Translations under genes and position numbers: made by a program
Shown: positions 38,297-47,692 of the stretch, one piece after another
How positions within the stretch are numbered: position 1 is the stretch's first letter
Layout of the letters: every line of letters begins with the position of its first letter
Source of the DNA: Desulfomarina profundi
GTDB taxonomy: Bacteria > Desulfobacterota > Desulfobulbia > Desulfobulbales > Desulfocapsaceae
DNA length: 64,000 nt
Direction of reading: 5' to 3'
Assembly (NCBI RefSeq): GCF_019703855.1
Contig: NZ_AP024086.1
Span: forward strand, 62,001 to 126,000
The notes under the pieces: generated by a model
What the model was told of the DNA's origin: nothing
Database searches by the model: none
The model's input: only the letters and a program-made list of their open reading frames with translations

Positions 38297-39901
38297 ATGG
38301 ATTCTAAACAGAGCCTGAAGGTCAGGAAGTATCTGGATCTTTTCCTGAGGAAGAAATTTTTTATTATTATCATTCTGTTATTGAGTTTACCTGCCGGGTT
38401 AGGGGTATATTTGGTAACTCCTAAAATTTATCAGGCAACAAGTCTTCTCAGCTATCAGAAGCAGAAAATCAGTCCTAACAAGATGTCTCCTGATATTGCC
38501 TCAAGAATTCGGGATGTTGTCAGTACATTGACCCAGATTGTTACCAGTCGGACTAATCTTGAAGCACTCATTTCGTCGTATAATCTCTATCAAAAAGAAA
38601 GAGAGAAGCTTCCGATGGAAGATGTGGTGGAAATGATGCGTAGTAAGATTGTGATCAGGCCGCAGAGCAGGGGAGATGTCTTTACCATTTCCTTTACCGG
38701 CAGTGATCCCGCAAAGGTTGTTAAGGTGACAAATGCCCTTGCAGCAAAATTTATTGAGGAAAATCTGAAATATCGGCAGGAGCGGGCTACTGAAACAACT
38801 TCTTACACCAGCGATGAGTTGCAGATGGCAAAATTGGTTATGGACCGTAAGGAAAATGCCATGCGCGACTACAAGTTAAAATACTATAACGAGATGCCGG
38901 ATCAGCGGGAAACCAATGTCGCCAGATTGATAGCACTTCAGGAGCAATATCAAAATAAACAGGAATCAATCCAGGATCTGGAACGAACTCTTGTGTTGAT
39001 TCAGGATCAGCTGGGTAACAGGAAAAAGATGTTGGAAAATTTCAGTACTCTCGCTGCTCTCGATGGCAAGTCAAAAGAGGGAGAGGTACCCAGTCTTGGG
39101 GGAAGCATTCAAAAGCTGGCGAAGATGAAGTTAATGCTGGATCGATTGCTTATAAAATATACGGAAAAACACCCGGAAGTAAAGAGGATTAAAAAAATTA
39201 TCGCTCGCCTTGAAAAAGAGGTGAAGGCGCAGGGAGAACAGGGAAATGGAGGTTTTAAAGATTCTGCTTTAAGTGGAATGAGTGCATACAAAAAGAAAAT
39301 AGCTTTTGATTCTATTATAGTACAACTTGAAGCCCAGCGGAAAAATATAAAGCTGAATATCGCAGCCATCAGAAAAGAAAAAGCTCAGCTGAAACAGAAA
39401 ATCGAACAGTATGAGAAATGGGTTGCCGCGGCTCCGGTCAGGGAGGCGGAATGGACGGCTCTTACCAGGGAGTACGGTCAGTTGAAAAGACACTATGATT
39501 ATCTTGTGTCCCAAAATCTGCAGGCTAAATCGATGTTGAATCTTGAACGAAGACAGAAAGGGAGTCAGTTCAAAATTGAGGATCCTGCTCGATATCCTGA
39601 GAAACCGATTAAACCGAATTTCTTAATTGTAATTGGAGGAGCATTGTGTGCCGGTTTGGCACTGAGTTTCGGGGCAACTCTTTTATTGGATTTTTTAGAT
39701 ACTACATTCAGAGATGAAGAGGAATTGGAAAATTTTCTAGAGGTGCCCCTGATAACTGCCGTCCCATATATTGAAACCAGTATGGAGAAAAGAAAAAACA
39801 GGTGGGTTTTGATTGTGTCCTGTGTTTTTCTTGTGAGTTGTTTTCTTGGTGTTGCTGCACTCTTCTTCTATTTCTGGAAAAAAGGGTATATTGTCCTGTA
39901 A
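38297..39901 (+). CDS. Wzz/GumC-type polysaccharide chain-length protein
   Basis: A 534-residue inner-membrane protein of the polysaccharide co-polymerase family, which sets chain length and helps export. A first helix lies at about residues 20-40 (FFIIIILLLSLPAGLGVYLV), a long periplasmic coiled-coil section of about 400 residues follows, with the Wzz-like beginning TPKIYQATSLLSY, and the second helix is near 445-467 after the proline-rich segment ARYPEKPIKPNFL. A third hydrophobic stretch ends the protein. There is no Walker motif, so no fused tyrosine kinase. It sits 27 bases before the ExeA-like ATPase, an order seen in exosortase-linked EPS loci. Confidence 0.88.
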   Translation: MDSKQSLKVRKYLDLFLRKKFFIIIILLLSLPAGLGVYLVTPKIYQATSLLSYQKQKISPNKMSPDIASRIRDVVSTLTQIVTSRTNLEALISSYNLYQKEREKLPMEDVVEMMRSKIVIRPQSRGDVFTISFTGSDPAKVVKVTNALAAKFIEENLKYRQERATETTSYTSDELQMAKLVMDRKENAMRDYKLKYYNEMPDQRETNVARLIALQEQYQNKQESIQDLERTLVLIQDQLGNRKKMLENFSTLAALDGKSKEGEVPSLGGSIQKLAKMKLMLDRLLIKYTEKHPEVKRIKKIIARLEKEVKAQGEQGNGGFKDSALSGMSAYKKKIAFDSIIVQLEAQRKNIKLNIAAIRKEKAQLKQKIEQYEKWVAAAPVREAEWTALTREYGQLKRHYDYLVSQNLQAKSMLNLERRQKGSQFKIEDPARYPEKPIKPNFLIVIGGALCAGLALSFGATLLLDFLDTTFRDEEELENFLEVPLITAVPYIETSMEKRKNRWVLIVSCVFLVSCFLGVAALFFYFWKKGYIVL

Positions 39902-39928
39902 GAAATTCCGAAATCTCTGCTATGTGCT

Positions 39929-40900
39929 ATGTATAAAACCCATTTTGGACTGGGACGTGATCCTTTTGAACTGACCCCTGACTCAAATATGCTTTTTCTG
40001 GGAGAAACGCACAAGGAAGCTCTCGGTGTATTGAAACATGGAGTCGTTTCAGATAAAGGATTTCTTCTTTTTACAGGAGAAGTTGGTACCGGTAAGACAA
40101 CTCTTATCAATGTTCTTGCCAAGAATCTTAACAATCCTGGTTATCTGTGCCTGATTTCAAATCCGACCCTGGATGTTGATGATTTTTTTTATTATTTTGC
40201 TGCACAGCTGGGGCTTTTATTTGACGGAAACAAGGCCAGATTTCTTTGTCTTTTTGCAAAACTGCTGGAAGAATGTAAAAAAACAGAGGGAAAGGTCCTG
40301 CTGATTATTGATGAGGCTCACTCTCTGCCGACGGATCTTCTTGAGGAATTACTGCTGCTGGTGGACATGTCTTCAGAGGTTGTTGGCGTTCTCAGTGTTT
40401 TTCTGGTTGGTCAGTCAGAACTTCTCGATCGTTTGGCAGAGAAACAATTGTCTCCTTTGAGCAGACGGATTGCGGTACGTTATCATCTGCGACAACTGAA
40501 TGAATCAGATACTTTTCAATATGTTTTTTTTCGCTTGAAAATGGCAGGAGCAGGCAGCAGAGATCTGTTTTCAGAGCGGGCTCTCCGTCTGATTTACAAG
40601 GCAACTGATGGAAATCCTCGACTGATCAATATATTATGTGATAATGCCTTGTTATCCGCCTTTATAAAAAAAAGTGTTTTGGTCGACGAAAGTGTGATCA
40701 GAGAATGCGCAGATCAGCTCTGTCTTGAAGGTGACAGTGCTTTTTATCTTCCCCCTGTAAGCAACAATCCAAAAAAACTGTTTTTTTTCGGGATTGGTAT
40801 TGTGCTTTTATTGGAAATTGTAGCGGGTGTCTATCTTTACAAAAGCGGCTTGTGGAAACCTGTTGTGCAATTTTTAAAGGGGGTCATCCACAGATACTGA
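39929..40900 (+). CDS. ExeA/GspA-like AAA ATPase, exosortase-locus type
   Basis: A 323-residue ATPase with the N-terminal family start YKTHFGLGRDPFELTPD, Walker A GEVGTGKTTL near residue 50, Walker B LLIIDEAHSLP, and sensor region GQSELLDRL. The C-terminal end has one transmembrane helix (about 287-307) and a short basic tail, and lacks the peptidoglycan-binding domain of ExeA. Such proteins accompany XrtA/PEP-CTERM polysaccharide loci as well as type II secretion. The chain-length gene just upstream supports the former. Role in energising export or assembly is inferred. Confidence 0.87.
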   Translation: MYKTHFGLGRDPFELTPDSNMLFLGETHKEALGVLKHGVVSDKGFLLFTGEVGTGKTTLINVLAKNLNNPGYLCLISNPTLDVDDFFYYFAAQLGLLFDGNKARFLCLFAKLLEECKKTEGKVLLIIDEAHSLPTDLLEELLLLVDMSSEVVGVLSVFLVGQSELLDRLAEKQLSPLSRRIAVRYHLRQLNESDTFQYVFFRLKMAGAGSRDLFSERALRLIYKATDGNPRLINILCDNALLSAFIKKSVLVDESVIRECADQLCLEGDSAFYLPPVSNNPKKLFFFGIGIVLLLEIVAGVYLYKSGLWKPVVQFLKGVIHRY

Positions 40901-40972
40901 AAAGACGTTTTTTTAATTCTCCATGAAACGCAGCCAAGTTGAAGATGCGCTGTTTTTCAGGCCTTCCTATTG

Positions 40973-42745
40973 TTATTTTTTCCTTCTGCTGGTCCTTGAG
41001 TGGTTCAGATTGAAAGCCTGTTCCAGGATTTTACGTTCTTTGCTGCGCTCTTTTGCGGAGCGCGGGATAACAAGTGGTTTTTTTGTTTCCGGATGAATTC
41101 CTGCAACATAGACAGCTGTGGAAAGAGTACCTGGTACTGGCGTAAAATCCTGGAATTTCCTGATTTTCAAACCCAGTTTTTTCATTTTTTGAGTCATTTT
41201 CCTAGCTGCAGTTTCCGTGGAGCCAGGGTGGGAAGTAATTATATAAGGTGTGAACAGAGGGATCCTGCCTGTTTCTTCCCCGATTTGTCTGCATTTCGAT
41301 ATAAATTCACATAAAAGTGAGTGCGACTCCTTGTGCATGAGTTCAAGCAATTCTTTTTCACTGTGTTCCGGTGCGATTTTCATGGTTCCCGGTGTGTGGG
41401 AGGTGATGATCTTTCTGAGCAGTTTATCCGTTTTAAGCAGCAGTCCCATTCTTAATCCGGAAGAAATAAAGAGATGCTTTACACCTTTGATTGCGGAAAC
41501 TCTTTTGAGTAATTCAAGGAAACGAGATTCATTATTCTGCAGATTTGGACAGATCACTGGGTAGAGGCAATCCTTCTTTTTGCAGGAGCCTATAGCACAT
41601 GAGGTTCCATACAGATTTGCGGTTGGTCCGCCAAGATCACTGATGGTTCCACGGAAGGATTTCATTTTGACGATTCTTTCGCATTCTCTGACGATGGATT
41701 CAATGGATCGTGATATTATTTCCGGTCCCTGATGGCGGGTAATGGCGCAGAATGAGCAATTTCCAGAACATCCCCTGACAATTGTTACGGAGTGTTGAAT
41801 CATCCTGTATGCTGGAATTTCAAGAGTTTCCGGGTGTGGTTTCCTGGTAAATGGCAATTCATAGAGACTGTCGAGTTCGTGGGGGTTCAGTGGTGGAGCT
41901 GGAGGATACTGGATGACCCAGTGGTTTTGCTGTTTCTGGAGAAGCGGCCGTGGGGAGGCACTTCGCAGGTGATTATCAATTTCTTTTTCAGCGTCAAGAA
42001 AGAGTTGTTTGTTGGCTGTAATTTGTGAAAATGACGGAAGAATTGTCAGTTTCCTGGAATTTTTTAATTCTTTATGCGGAAAGTGTTCAGCAAGTTGCCT
42101 TTCGGTCATTCTCCGGCATGTTCCGGCAATTCCGTGCAGATCCCCGTCTTTTTGGAGTCTTTGGGCTATTTCCAGAATTGCTCTTTCTCCCATGCCGAAA
42201 ACAAGGATATCAGCTTTGGCATCGGTGAGAAAGGAACCTCTTAATCTATTCTGTTTGTAATCGTAGTGAACAAAACGACGAAGAGAGGCTTCTACACCGC
42301 CAAGAACTATTGGTGTACCTCGATAGGCTGATCTGGCAAAGCTGGTGTACACCAGTGTCGCTCTATCAGGTCGATGACGATCTTTTTTCTCTTTTACTTT
42401 TCTCCAGGGGTTGCCGTTCGGGGAGTAGTCATCACTATTTCTGACTTTACCATTTCCGGTGTAATTAGCAACAATGGAATCAAGGCATCCTGCTGTAATA
42501 CCACAGAAAAGTCTTGGGGGTGGAAAACTGCGAAAATCGCTGTCTGTATCAATGCGAGGTTGGGAAAGAATGGCGACTCGATACCCCTGGCTCTCAAGAA
42601 GTCGTCCGATAAGGGCGACACCAAAAGCCGGATGGTCAATGTAGCTGTCACCTGTTATGAGCAGAATGTCAAACCATGACCAGCCCCTCCCCTTGCATTC
42701 TTTCCAGGAAATGGGCAGGGGAAGGAGCTGCTGCTTGGTAGCCAT
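40973..42745 (-). CDS. YgiQ family radical SAM protein
   Basis: A 590-residue radical SAM protein of the UPF0313/YgiQ family. The N-terminal third is cobalamin-binding-like, starting LPISWKECKGRGWSWFD and containing ITGDSYIDHPAFG. The cluster motif CSGNCSFC follows in VRGCSGNCSFCAITRHQG near residue 325. The C-terminal end is the basic tail with SRTSRRKK typical of the family. The reaction is unknown. Cysteines in CAIGSCKKKDC (about residues 385-400) might hold a further metal site. It converges with the ATPase gene and starts one base before nhaD ends. Confidence 0.92.
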   Translation of the reverse strand: MATKQQLLPLPISWKECKGRGWSWFDILLITGDSYIDHPAFGVALIGRLLESQGYRVAILSQPRIDTDSDFRSFPPPRLFCGITAGCLDSIVANYTGNGKVRNSDDYSPNGNPWRKVKEKKDRHRPDRATLVYTSFARSAYRGTPIVLGGVEASLRRFVHYDYKQNRLRGSFLTDAKADILVFGMGERAILEIAQRLQKDGDLHGIAGTCRRMTERQLAEHFPHKELKNSRKLTILPSFSQITANKQLFLDAEKEIDNHLRSASPRPLLQKQQNHWVIQYPPAPPLNPHELDSLYELPFTRKPHPETLEIPAYRMIQHSVTIVRGCSGNCSFCAITRHQGPEIISRSIESIVRECERIVKMKSFRGTISDLGGPTANLYGTSCAIGSCKKKDCLYPVICPNLQNNESRFLELLKRVSAIKGVKHLFISSGLRMGLLLKTDKLLRKIITSHTPGTMKIAPEHSEKELLELMHKESHSLLCEFISKCRQIGEETGRIPLFTPYIITSHPGSTETAARKMTQKMKKLGLKIRKFQDFTPVPGTLSTAVYVAGIHPETKKPLVIPRSAKERSKERKILEQAFNLNHSRTSRRKK

Positions 42746-42746
42746 G

Positions 42747-44177
42747 TTACTTGAAGACGTTCATCAGGTCTGCATTGAAAATCATGTGGGTGGCAATGGA
42801 TGCCGCATATCCAAGGGCTATGACAGGTGTCCATTTGAGATGAGCTCCAAAGGTATATGTCCCTCGGGCTGATCCCATCAGAGCCACTCCGGCGGCAGAA
42901 CCAATGGAGAGCAGACTGCCTCCGACTCCGGCAGTCAGCGTTACGAGGAGCCACTGGCCGTGAGACATGTGCGGGTTCATTGTCAATACTGCAAACATGA
43001 CGGGAATATTGTCAACAACAGCTGAAAGAATACCGACAATGACATTGGCTGTAGTTGGCCCCATGTCGTGGTAAAGAAAAGAAGATACGGAGGCCAGATA
43101 ACCGAACTGCGAGAGTCCACCGACACAAAGGATTACGCCGTAAAAGAAAAGGAGCGTGTCCCATTCGGCCCTGGCCACCTTTTTAAAGAGATCAAAAGGG
43201 TCAGGTTTGGTGTGATAGGTCTGGTGGGCGAGAGGGTTGTCGTCAACATCATAGTTGCGATGTTCTTTTATCTTCAGAAAATAGGAGAAGAAACCAAGAT
43301 ATCCAAGGCCGAGCATCATTCCTGCAGCCGGGGGAAGGTGAAGAAAATTGTGGAAAGATACAGCTGTCGTAATAGTCAGAAGAAAAAGGAAAATAATTCG
43401 TTTTGCTCCAAGTTTCATCATGTATTGATCTTTGCCTGGCTTTGGTTGTTTTTTGGCGATGGCAAAATTCATGAAAATTGCAGGAACGAGCCAGTTGACA
43501 AGTGAGGGAAAGAAAATATCAAAAAATTCGTGGAATTTAACCACACCTTTCTGCCAGACCATGAGTGTTGTAATGTCTCCAAAGGGAGAAAAGGCTCCCC
43601 CGGCATTGGCTCCAATAACAATATTGATACAGGCGACAGCCACAAATTTCTTGTCATTCCCTCCAACAGCCATGACAACTGCTCCCATAAGCAGAGCTGT
43701 TGTCAAGTTATCGGCAACAGGAGAGATTAAAAAAGCCAGAAGACCAGTGAGCCAGAAAACCACGCGCAATGAAAAGCCACGGGAAATCAGCCATGAACGA
43801 AGTGCCTGGAAGACATTTCTTTCATCCATTGCATTAATATAAGTCATAGCAACAAGGAGAAAAAGAAAAAGTTCGGCATATTCCAATAAGTTATGGCGAA
43901 TTGCTTCTTCTGCTGCAGTATGGTTGCCGAGACTGCTGAAGGTGATGGCTACAAAAATCCAGATTATTCCGGCTGCCAGGAGAACCGGTTTTGATTTTCG
44001 CAGGTGGAGTTGTTCCTCAAAAATAACAAGAGTATAAGCCCCAATAAAAAGAATGAGCGAAAAAATACCTAAAAATGACCCACTAAGTGCAGTTGTATCA
44101 ATTGCGCCATGTGACTCGCCGGCGAATGCTCCGGTGGCCAAAATGAGGAGAAAAACTGCCAGCAACACTGTTTTCAT
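42747..44177 (-). CDS. nhaD: NhaD-type Na+/H+ antiporter
   Basis: A 476-residue ion transporter of the IT superfamily, exchanging sodium for protons across the inner membrane. A signal-peptide-like start is followed by about 12 helices. The conserved half-helix motifs are SPVADNLTTALLMGA and GANAGGAFSPFGDITTLM, with a second copy ILSAVVDNIPVMFA and GSLLSIGSAAGVALMG. I used ATG 44177 (MKTVLLAVFLL) rather than 44228, as the longer form places a polar extension before the signal. It is immediately upstream of ygiQ. Some family members carry other cations, so selectivity is not proven. Confidence 0.9.
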   Translation of the reverse strand: MKTVLLAVFLLILATGAFAGESHGAIDTTALSGSFLGIFSLILFIGAYTLVIFEEQLHLRKSKPVLLAAGIIWIFVAITFSSLGNHTAAEEAIRHNLLEYAELFLFLLVAMTYINAMDERNVFQALRSWLISRGFSLRVVFWLTGLLAFLISPVADNLTTALLMGAVVMAVGGNDKKFVAVACINIVIGANAGGAFSPFGDITTLMVWQKGVVKFHEFFDIFFPSLVNWLVPAIFMNFAIAKKQPKPGKDQYMMKLGAKRIIFLFLLTITTAVSFHNFLHLPPAAGMMLGLGYLGFFSYFLKIKEHRNYDVDDNPLAHQTYHTKPDPFDLFKKVARAEWDTLLFFYGVILCVGGLSQFGYLASVSSFLYHDMGPTTANVIVGILSAVVDNIPVMFAVLTMNPHMSHGQWLLVTLTAGVGGSLLSIGSAAGVALMGSARGTYTFGAHLKWTPVIALGYAASIATHMIFNADLMNVFK

Positions 44178-44348
44178 TTGTAGAATTCCCGGATAAATAT
44201 TGATATTGATTGTGAATAACTGCTGCAATTATAGCAACAGAATGCGGCCATAGCAAGGAGAGTCATGATTAACTTGTATTTCTTATCAGTTCTGGTGATA
44301 CATGGCTTTGTATTGTTTATTGAGAATTGATCCACGCCGCATTTTCAA

Positions 44349-44436
44349 GAACATTGTGTCAGTTTTGAGAAAAACTGTAGAATACAAACAATGAGTTAAT
44401 TCTCAGTAAATGAGCAGAATTTACGACACAATGTTC
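44349..44436. repeat. 12-bp inverted repeat, 88-base span
   Basis: GAACATTGTGTC (44349-44360) and GACACAATGTTC (44425-44436) are a perfect inverted pair 64 bases apart in the 496-base gap between nhaD and sulP. They could be paired operator half-sites for nhaD, which starts about 170 bases further along, or ends of a small insertion. Confidence 0.55.
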
Positions 44437-44509
44437 ACCTAAAGTCAGTCCAGACGACGCCATCTTCTGCAGTATTTCGGTAGTAAATATAGGTCACTGT
44501 AATTTACTG

Positions 44510-44531
44510 TCAGGTAAGCGCAGACTCCGGG
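44510..44531 (+). repeat. REP-like repeat, copy near nhaD
   Basis: TCAGGTAAGCG followed by CAGACTCCGGG matches, in inverse orientation and at 20 of 22 positions, the sequence at 48392-48413. Both lie between genes. The match suggests a small dispersed palindromic element family. Confidence 0.55.
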
Positions 44532-44603
44532 AACTTTGAAGCTGTCACCGCCTGAACTGATGGAGAAATACAGGCTAACCCTGGATCAAAAGGGAAAAGA
44601 CAG

Positions 44604-44659
44604 TTCCCCGTTGTAGTGTCTCTGATCATTTACTCCATACCTTGTTCCACAACGGGGAA
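44604..44659 (-). terminator. Long inverted repeat after sulP
   Basis: TTCCCCGTTGT (44604-44614) and ACAACGGGGAA (44649-44659) pair perfectly over 11 bp with a 34-base loop, just beyond the sulP stop on its strand. The following reverse-strand sequence is T-rich (CTGTCTTTTCCCTTTT), so it may terminate sulP. Confidence 0.5.
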
Positions 44660-44673
44660 GAGGAAATAACAAG

Positions 44674-46830
44674 TTATTCTGCCGCCGGGAGATATTGTGT
44701 CAGGGGGCAATCCCTGCAACTGCCCTTTGGCAGGTCAGAAGAGTTATGGACAATATCGACGAGCGCAGCAACGGCTGTTTTGCTGTCTGCGTAGATATGC
44801 TCCACACCGATTTCATCAATCAGTCCTGTTCTTTCCATTACAGCCATAACCTGTCCTTTGACCCCACAGACAGCAAAACCGAGCCCGGCTCCACGAATTC
44901 TTTTGCAGAGCATTTCCAGGGCTTCCTCTCCTGAAGCATCCATATCGTTGATTCCTCTGGCGTCAAGGAGGATATAGCGGAGATCCGGGCGTTCGTTTCT
45001 GAATTTTGCAACCTGTTCATCGAGGTAGCTGGCGTTTGCAAAAAAGAGAGCACCGTCAAAACGTACTACAGCAATGTGCCGGCAACCTTTGAGCCTGTAA
45101 TATTCCGCACTTTTGAGCACATTCTCCTCATTGAGAGAGAGGCTGGCTACAACGGGATGCATGGATTTATAGAGGAAAACCGTCATGGAAAGGGCTACGC
45201 CGACCATAATTCCCTTGTCAAGATGTGGTGCAAAATAGAGGGTAACCATAAAAGTGATGATGGAGATAGCTCCATCATACCACTGGGCTTTCCAGGAATG
45301 GATAAATCCTCTGATATTCACCAGACCGATAACTGCCATCATAATAACAGCTGCGAGAACTGCCTGGGGAAGATGGTAGAGCAGGGGTGTGAAAAAAAGA
45401 AGAGTTATGACCACCATACATGAGGTTACGACCGATGAGATGCCGGAAACAGCGCCTGCCTGCAGGTTTACAGCAGAGCGGGAAAATGATCCTGAAACTG
45501 AATAACTGGAACCGATTGAGCCGACAATGTTTGCCAGTCCCTGGCCGATCAACTCCTGGTTTGGGTCAAGTTTCTGTCCGGTCTGTGCCGCCATGGCTTT
45601 GGCAATGGCTATTGCTTCCATAAAGCCGAGAAGAGAAATAATTATGGCGGTCGGCAGTAGTTTAAAGAATTTTTTGGTGTCAAGTTCCGGGATCTTGAAA
45701 GTTGGCAGACCTTCCGGAATTTTGCCGACAACAGCTCCCCCACCAGTCAGCAGAAGACTGGACGTATCAAGTTGGGAGTTTCCGACTTTCAGTCGCCATG
45801 TTTTACCATCAGTCTGTATTCCTTTCGGAACTTCATTCTTGAGATAAAAGAGATTTTTACCACTGTCTTTTTTCTTTGCAAATTTCAATGATCGCAGATC
45901 TTCTCGCAGGAGATGGTTGCGGTGTTTGACCTCTTCGATCCGGTTAGTCAGAATGGCGATCCTGCTTTCAATATGGATTTGTTTTATGGATTTTCCATGA
46001 CCTTCATGCTGTTTTTTGCTTTCTTCATCGAGCTGGTTGCTGGCAGTAGCTCTTTCTTTGCTGAGAGTCTGGATCTCTTCTATGGTTTTATTAAAATCCA
46101 TGATCTTTTTTGAGATTTCAGATGAAACAAAAGACGAAACAGAAGTCCGCCGATCATCATTAAAGCCGGTGAAGTAGGAAATAATAGTGGTGATTGCCAC
46201 GGCAATGAGCACATTGGGAATGCGTGGATTGATTTTTCGCAGGAAGACCATGATAATCACTGCGGCAATCCCATAAATCAGTGTTGGAATATGGGTATAA
46301 TCAAGTGCTGCCCGGGCAACACGGACTATTGTTTCATAATGGTGTGGAGCCTTGTCCACATAGACTCCGAAAAATTTAGAAAACTGCGAAGATGCAATTA
46401 TGATTGCGGCCGCATTGGTAAAACCGTTTACGACAGGGTGGGAGAGAAAATTAACCACGAGTCCGAGCCGCAGAACCCCCAGGGAAAACTGGAAGATCCC
46501 CACGGTGAGAGCCAGAACAATTGAATAAGTAATGAACTCAGATGAACCTGCGGTGGCAAGTGGCTCCAGGGATGCTGCAGACATAAGAGAAACGACGGCA
46601 ACGGGACCTGTGGCCAGCTGTCGACTGGAACCGAAAAGTGCTGCAACCATCGGGGGAAGAAAGGCAGCATAGAGTCCGTAATAGGCTGGGAGTCCTGCGA
46701 GCTGGGCATATGCCATGGATTGTGGGATGAGTACCAGAGCGACGGTAATGCCTGCCAGCAGATCAGTCTTGAATTTACCGGTATCGTAATCCTTGAACCA
46801 GTTGAGGAAGGGAAAAACTATACAAATCAT
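44674..46830 (-). CDS. SulP family anion transporter with coiled-coil insert
   Basis: A 718-residue SLC26/SulP-type transporter, probably for sulfate, bicarbonate or a related anion. The N-terminal transport domain starts FPFLNWFKDYDTGKFKTDLL with LVLIPQSMAYAQLAGLP. The C-terminal STAS domain (about residues 570-690) has IAVVRFDGALFFANASYL and LDARGINDMDASGEEAL. Unusually, about 130 residues at roughly 235-365 form a charged coiled-coil-like insert (SKERATASNQLDEESKKQ and others) between transmembrane segments. The tail has CRDC. Typical SulP proteins are about 550-600 residues. A disrupted small gene lies just upstream. Substrate is not determinable here. Confidence 0.92.
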   Translation of the reverse strand: MICIVFPFLNWFKDYDTGKFKTDLLAGITVALVLIPQSMAYAQLAGLPAYYGLYAAFLPPMVAALFGSSRQLATGPVAVVSLMSAASLEPLATAGSSEFITYSIVLALTVGIFQFSLGVLRLGLVVNFLSHPVVNGFTNAAAIIIASSQFSKFFGVYVDKAPHHYETIVRVARAALDYTHIPTLIYGIAAVIIMVFLRKINPRIPNVLIAVAITTIISYFTGFNDDRRTSVSSFVSSEISKKIMDFNKTIEEIQTLSKERATASNQLDEESKKQHEGHGKSIKQIHIESRIAILTNRIEEVKHRNHLLREDLRSLKFAKKKDSGKNLFYLKNEVPKGIQTDGKTWRLKVGNSQLDTSSLLLTGGGAVVGKIPEGLPTFKIPELDTKKFFKLLPTAIIISLLGFMEAIAIAKAMAAQTGQKLDPNQELIGQGLANIVGSIGSSYSVSGSFSRSAVNLQAGAVSGISSVVTSCMVVITLLFFTPLLYHLPQAVLAAVIMMAVIGLVNIRGFIHSWKAQWYDGAISIITFMVTLYFAPHLDKGIMVGVALSMTVFLYKSMHPVVASLSLNEENVLKSAEYYRLKGCRHIAVVRFDGALFFANASYLDEQVAKFRNERPDLRYILLDARGINDMDASGEEALEMLCKRIRGAGLGFAVCGVKGQVMAVMERTGLIDEIGVEHIYADSKTAVAALVDIVHNSSDLPKGSCRDCPLTQYLPAAE

Positions 46831-46909
46831 GAAGTCACCTCATATCTTGAGTCGGCTATGTAAACGAGTACATGGCCTGTGAATTATTTACGTTTTGAAC
46901 TGAATGGAT

Positions 46910-47250
46910 TTACAGCAATTTTGCAGACAGGACAGGCCTGTATGAAAAATATTGTGGAAACCATTTTTCGCAAATGTGGACAAGTGTGGCTGTAACAGAG
47001 ACTGTTCCCCGAAGGTTTTCAAATTTTTCGTCAGACGAAAAGCAGGGATGAATCCGTTTGCAGAAACGGTCCTCCTCAAGTATTTTTTTCCGGTACTGCT
47101 CAATGTATTCTGCTCAGTTGAGGTGGAATACAAACCAGATTGCCGGGAATACTGCCTGAACGAAAGGTTTGAACGGGCCGGTAATGAGCCATGAACAATC
47201 ACCTGCTGAAAAGCCTGAATACAACTCGGCCATTCGACATGATTTTTCAT
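46910..47250 (-). pseudogene. Small gene broken by in-frame TGA, or selenoprotein
   Basis: A strong AAAGGAG site precedes ATG 47250, but its own frame reads poorly (Ser/Gln/Thr-rich). The next frame, from ATG 47233, reads naturally: MAELYSGFSAGDCSWLITGP over the first 20 residues, an aromatic segment to residue 39 (FHLN), a TGA at 47114-47116, then AEYIEQYRKKILEEDRFCKR and on to a stop at 46910. One extra A in the AAAAA run after ATG 47250 would join the good start to this frame. The TGA may be a nonsense mutation, an error, or selenocysteine; a weak AGTA/TACT stem follows it. The family is not recognised. A GGGC/GCCC hairpin (47281-47296) precedes the ribosome site. Confidence 0.4.
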
Positions 47251-47480
47251 TTGTAAACTCCTTTCAAAAATATAAAATGGAAGGGCGTTAGCCCTTTAAA
47301 TTGCAAACAAATATGGTAATCGGTTTTATGTAAACCGGATTTTTCAGAAATGATAGTCAAAGCGCTCTTGAAAAGAATGTCAAGAAAAATGGTATCAATG
47401 ACAGGATGGTCGATTCGTTTTTTATTTCACATGGGAAATGAAGTTGAATATGATACTATGTAAGCACAAGGCCACCTTGA

Positions 47481-47540
47481 AAAATTGCCTTTTCGCCCGA
47501 TCTCTGCCTCACAGGAAAATGAAAAATGCTCAAATATAAC
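47481..47540 (+). repeat. Dispersed repeat, copy 2
   Basis: Matches 9791-9850 at 52 of 60 positions in the same orientation (see that entry). It lies about 150 bases upstream of the response-regulator gene. Confidence 0.75.
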
Positions 47541-47692
47541 AAATATGCTGCGCTTTTTAATATTTCCGGCCCTTGACCTCGAACGAAAATTACAATTATT
47601 CAAGGAGCTTATAAATGTGAATTCCCGTATGTTTTATTTCAGAAATCGGACGGCCGATGGAATACCTTTGAAGGAGAAGGAGAGACGAAGTT

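Noticed and set aside
38095-38307. 70-codon forward frame before the Wzz gene
   Set aside because: Starts inside the foldback element, overlaps the Wzz start and has no ribosome site.
46952-47194. 80-codon forward frame opposite the disrupted small gene
   Set aside because: TTG start without ribosome site; the reverse strand has the strong AAAGGAG site and the more natural reading.
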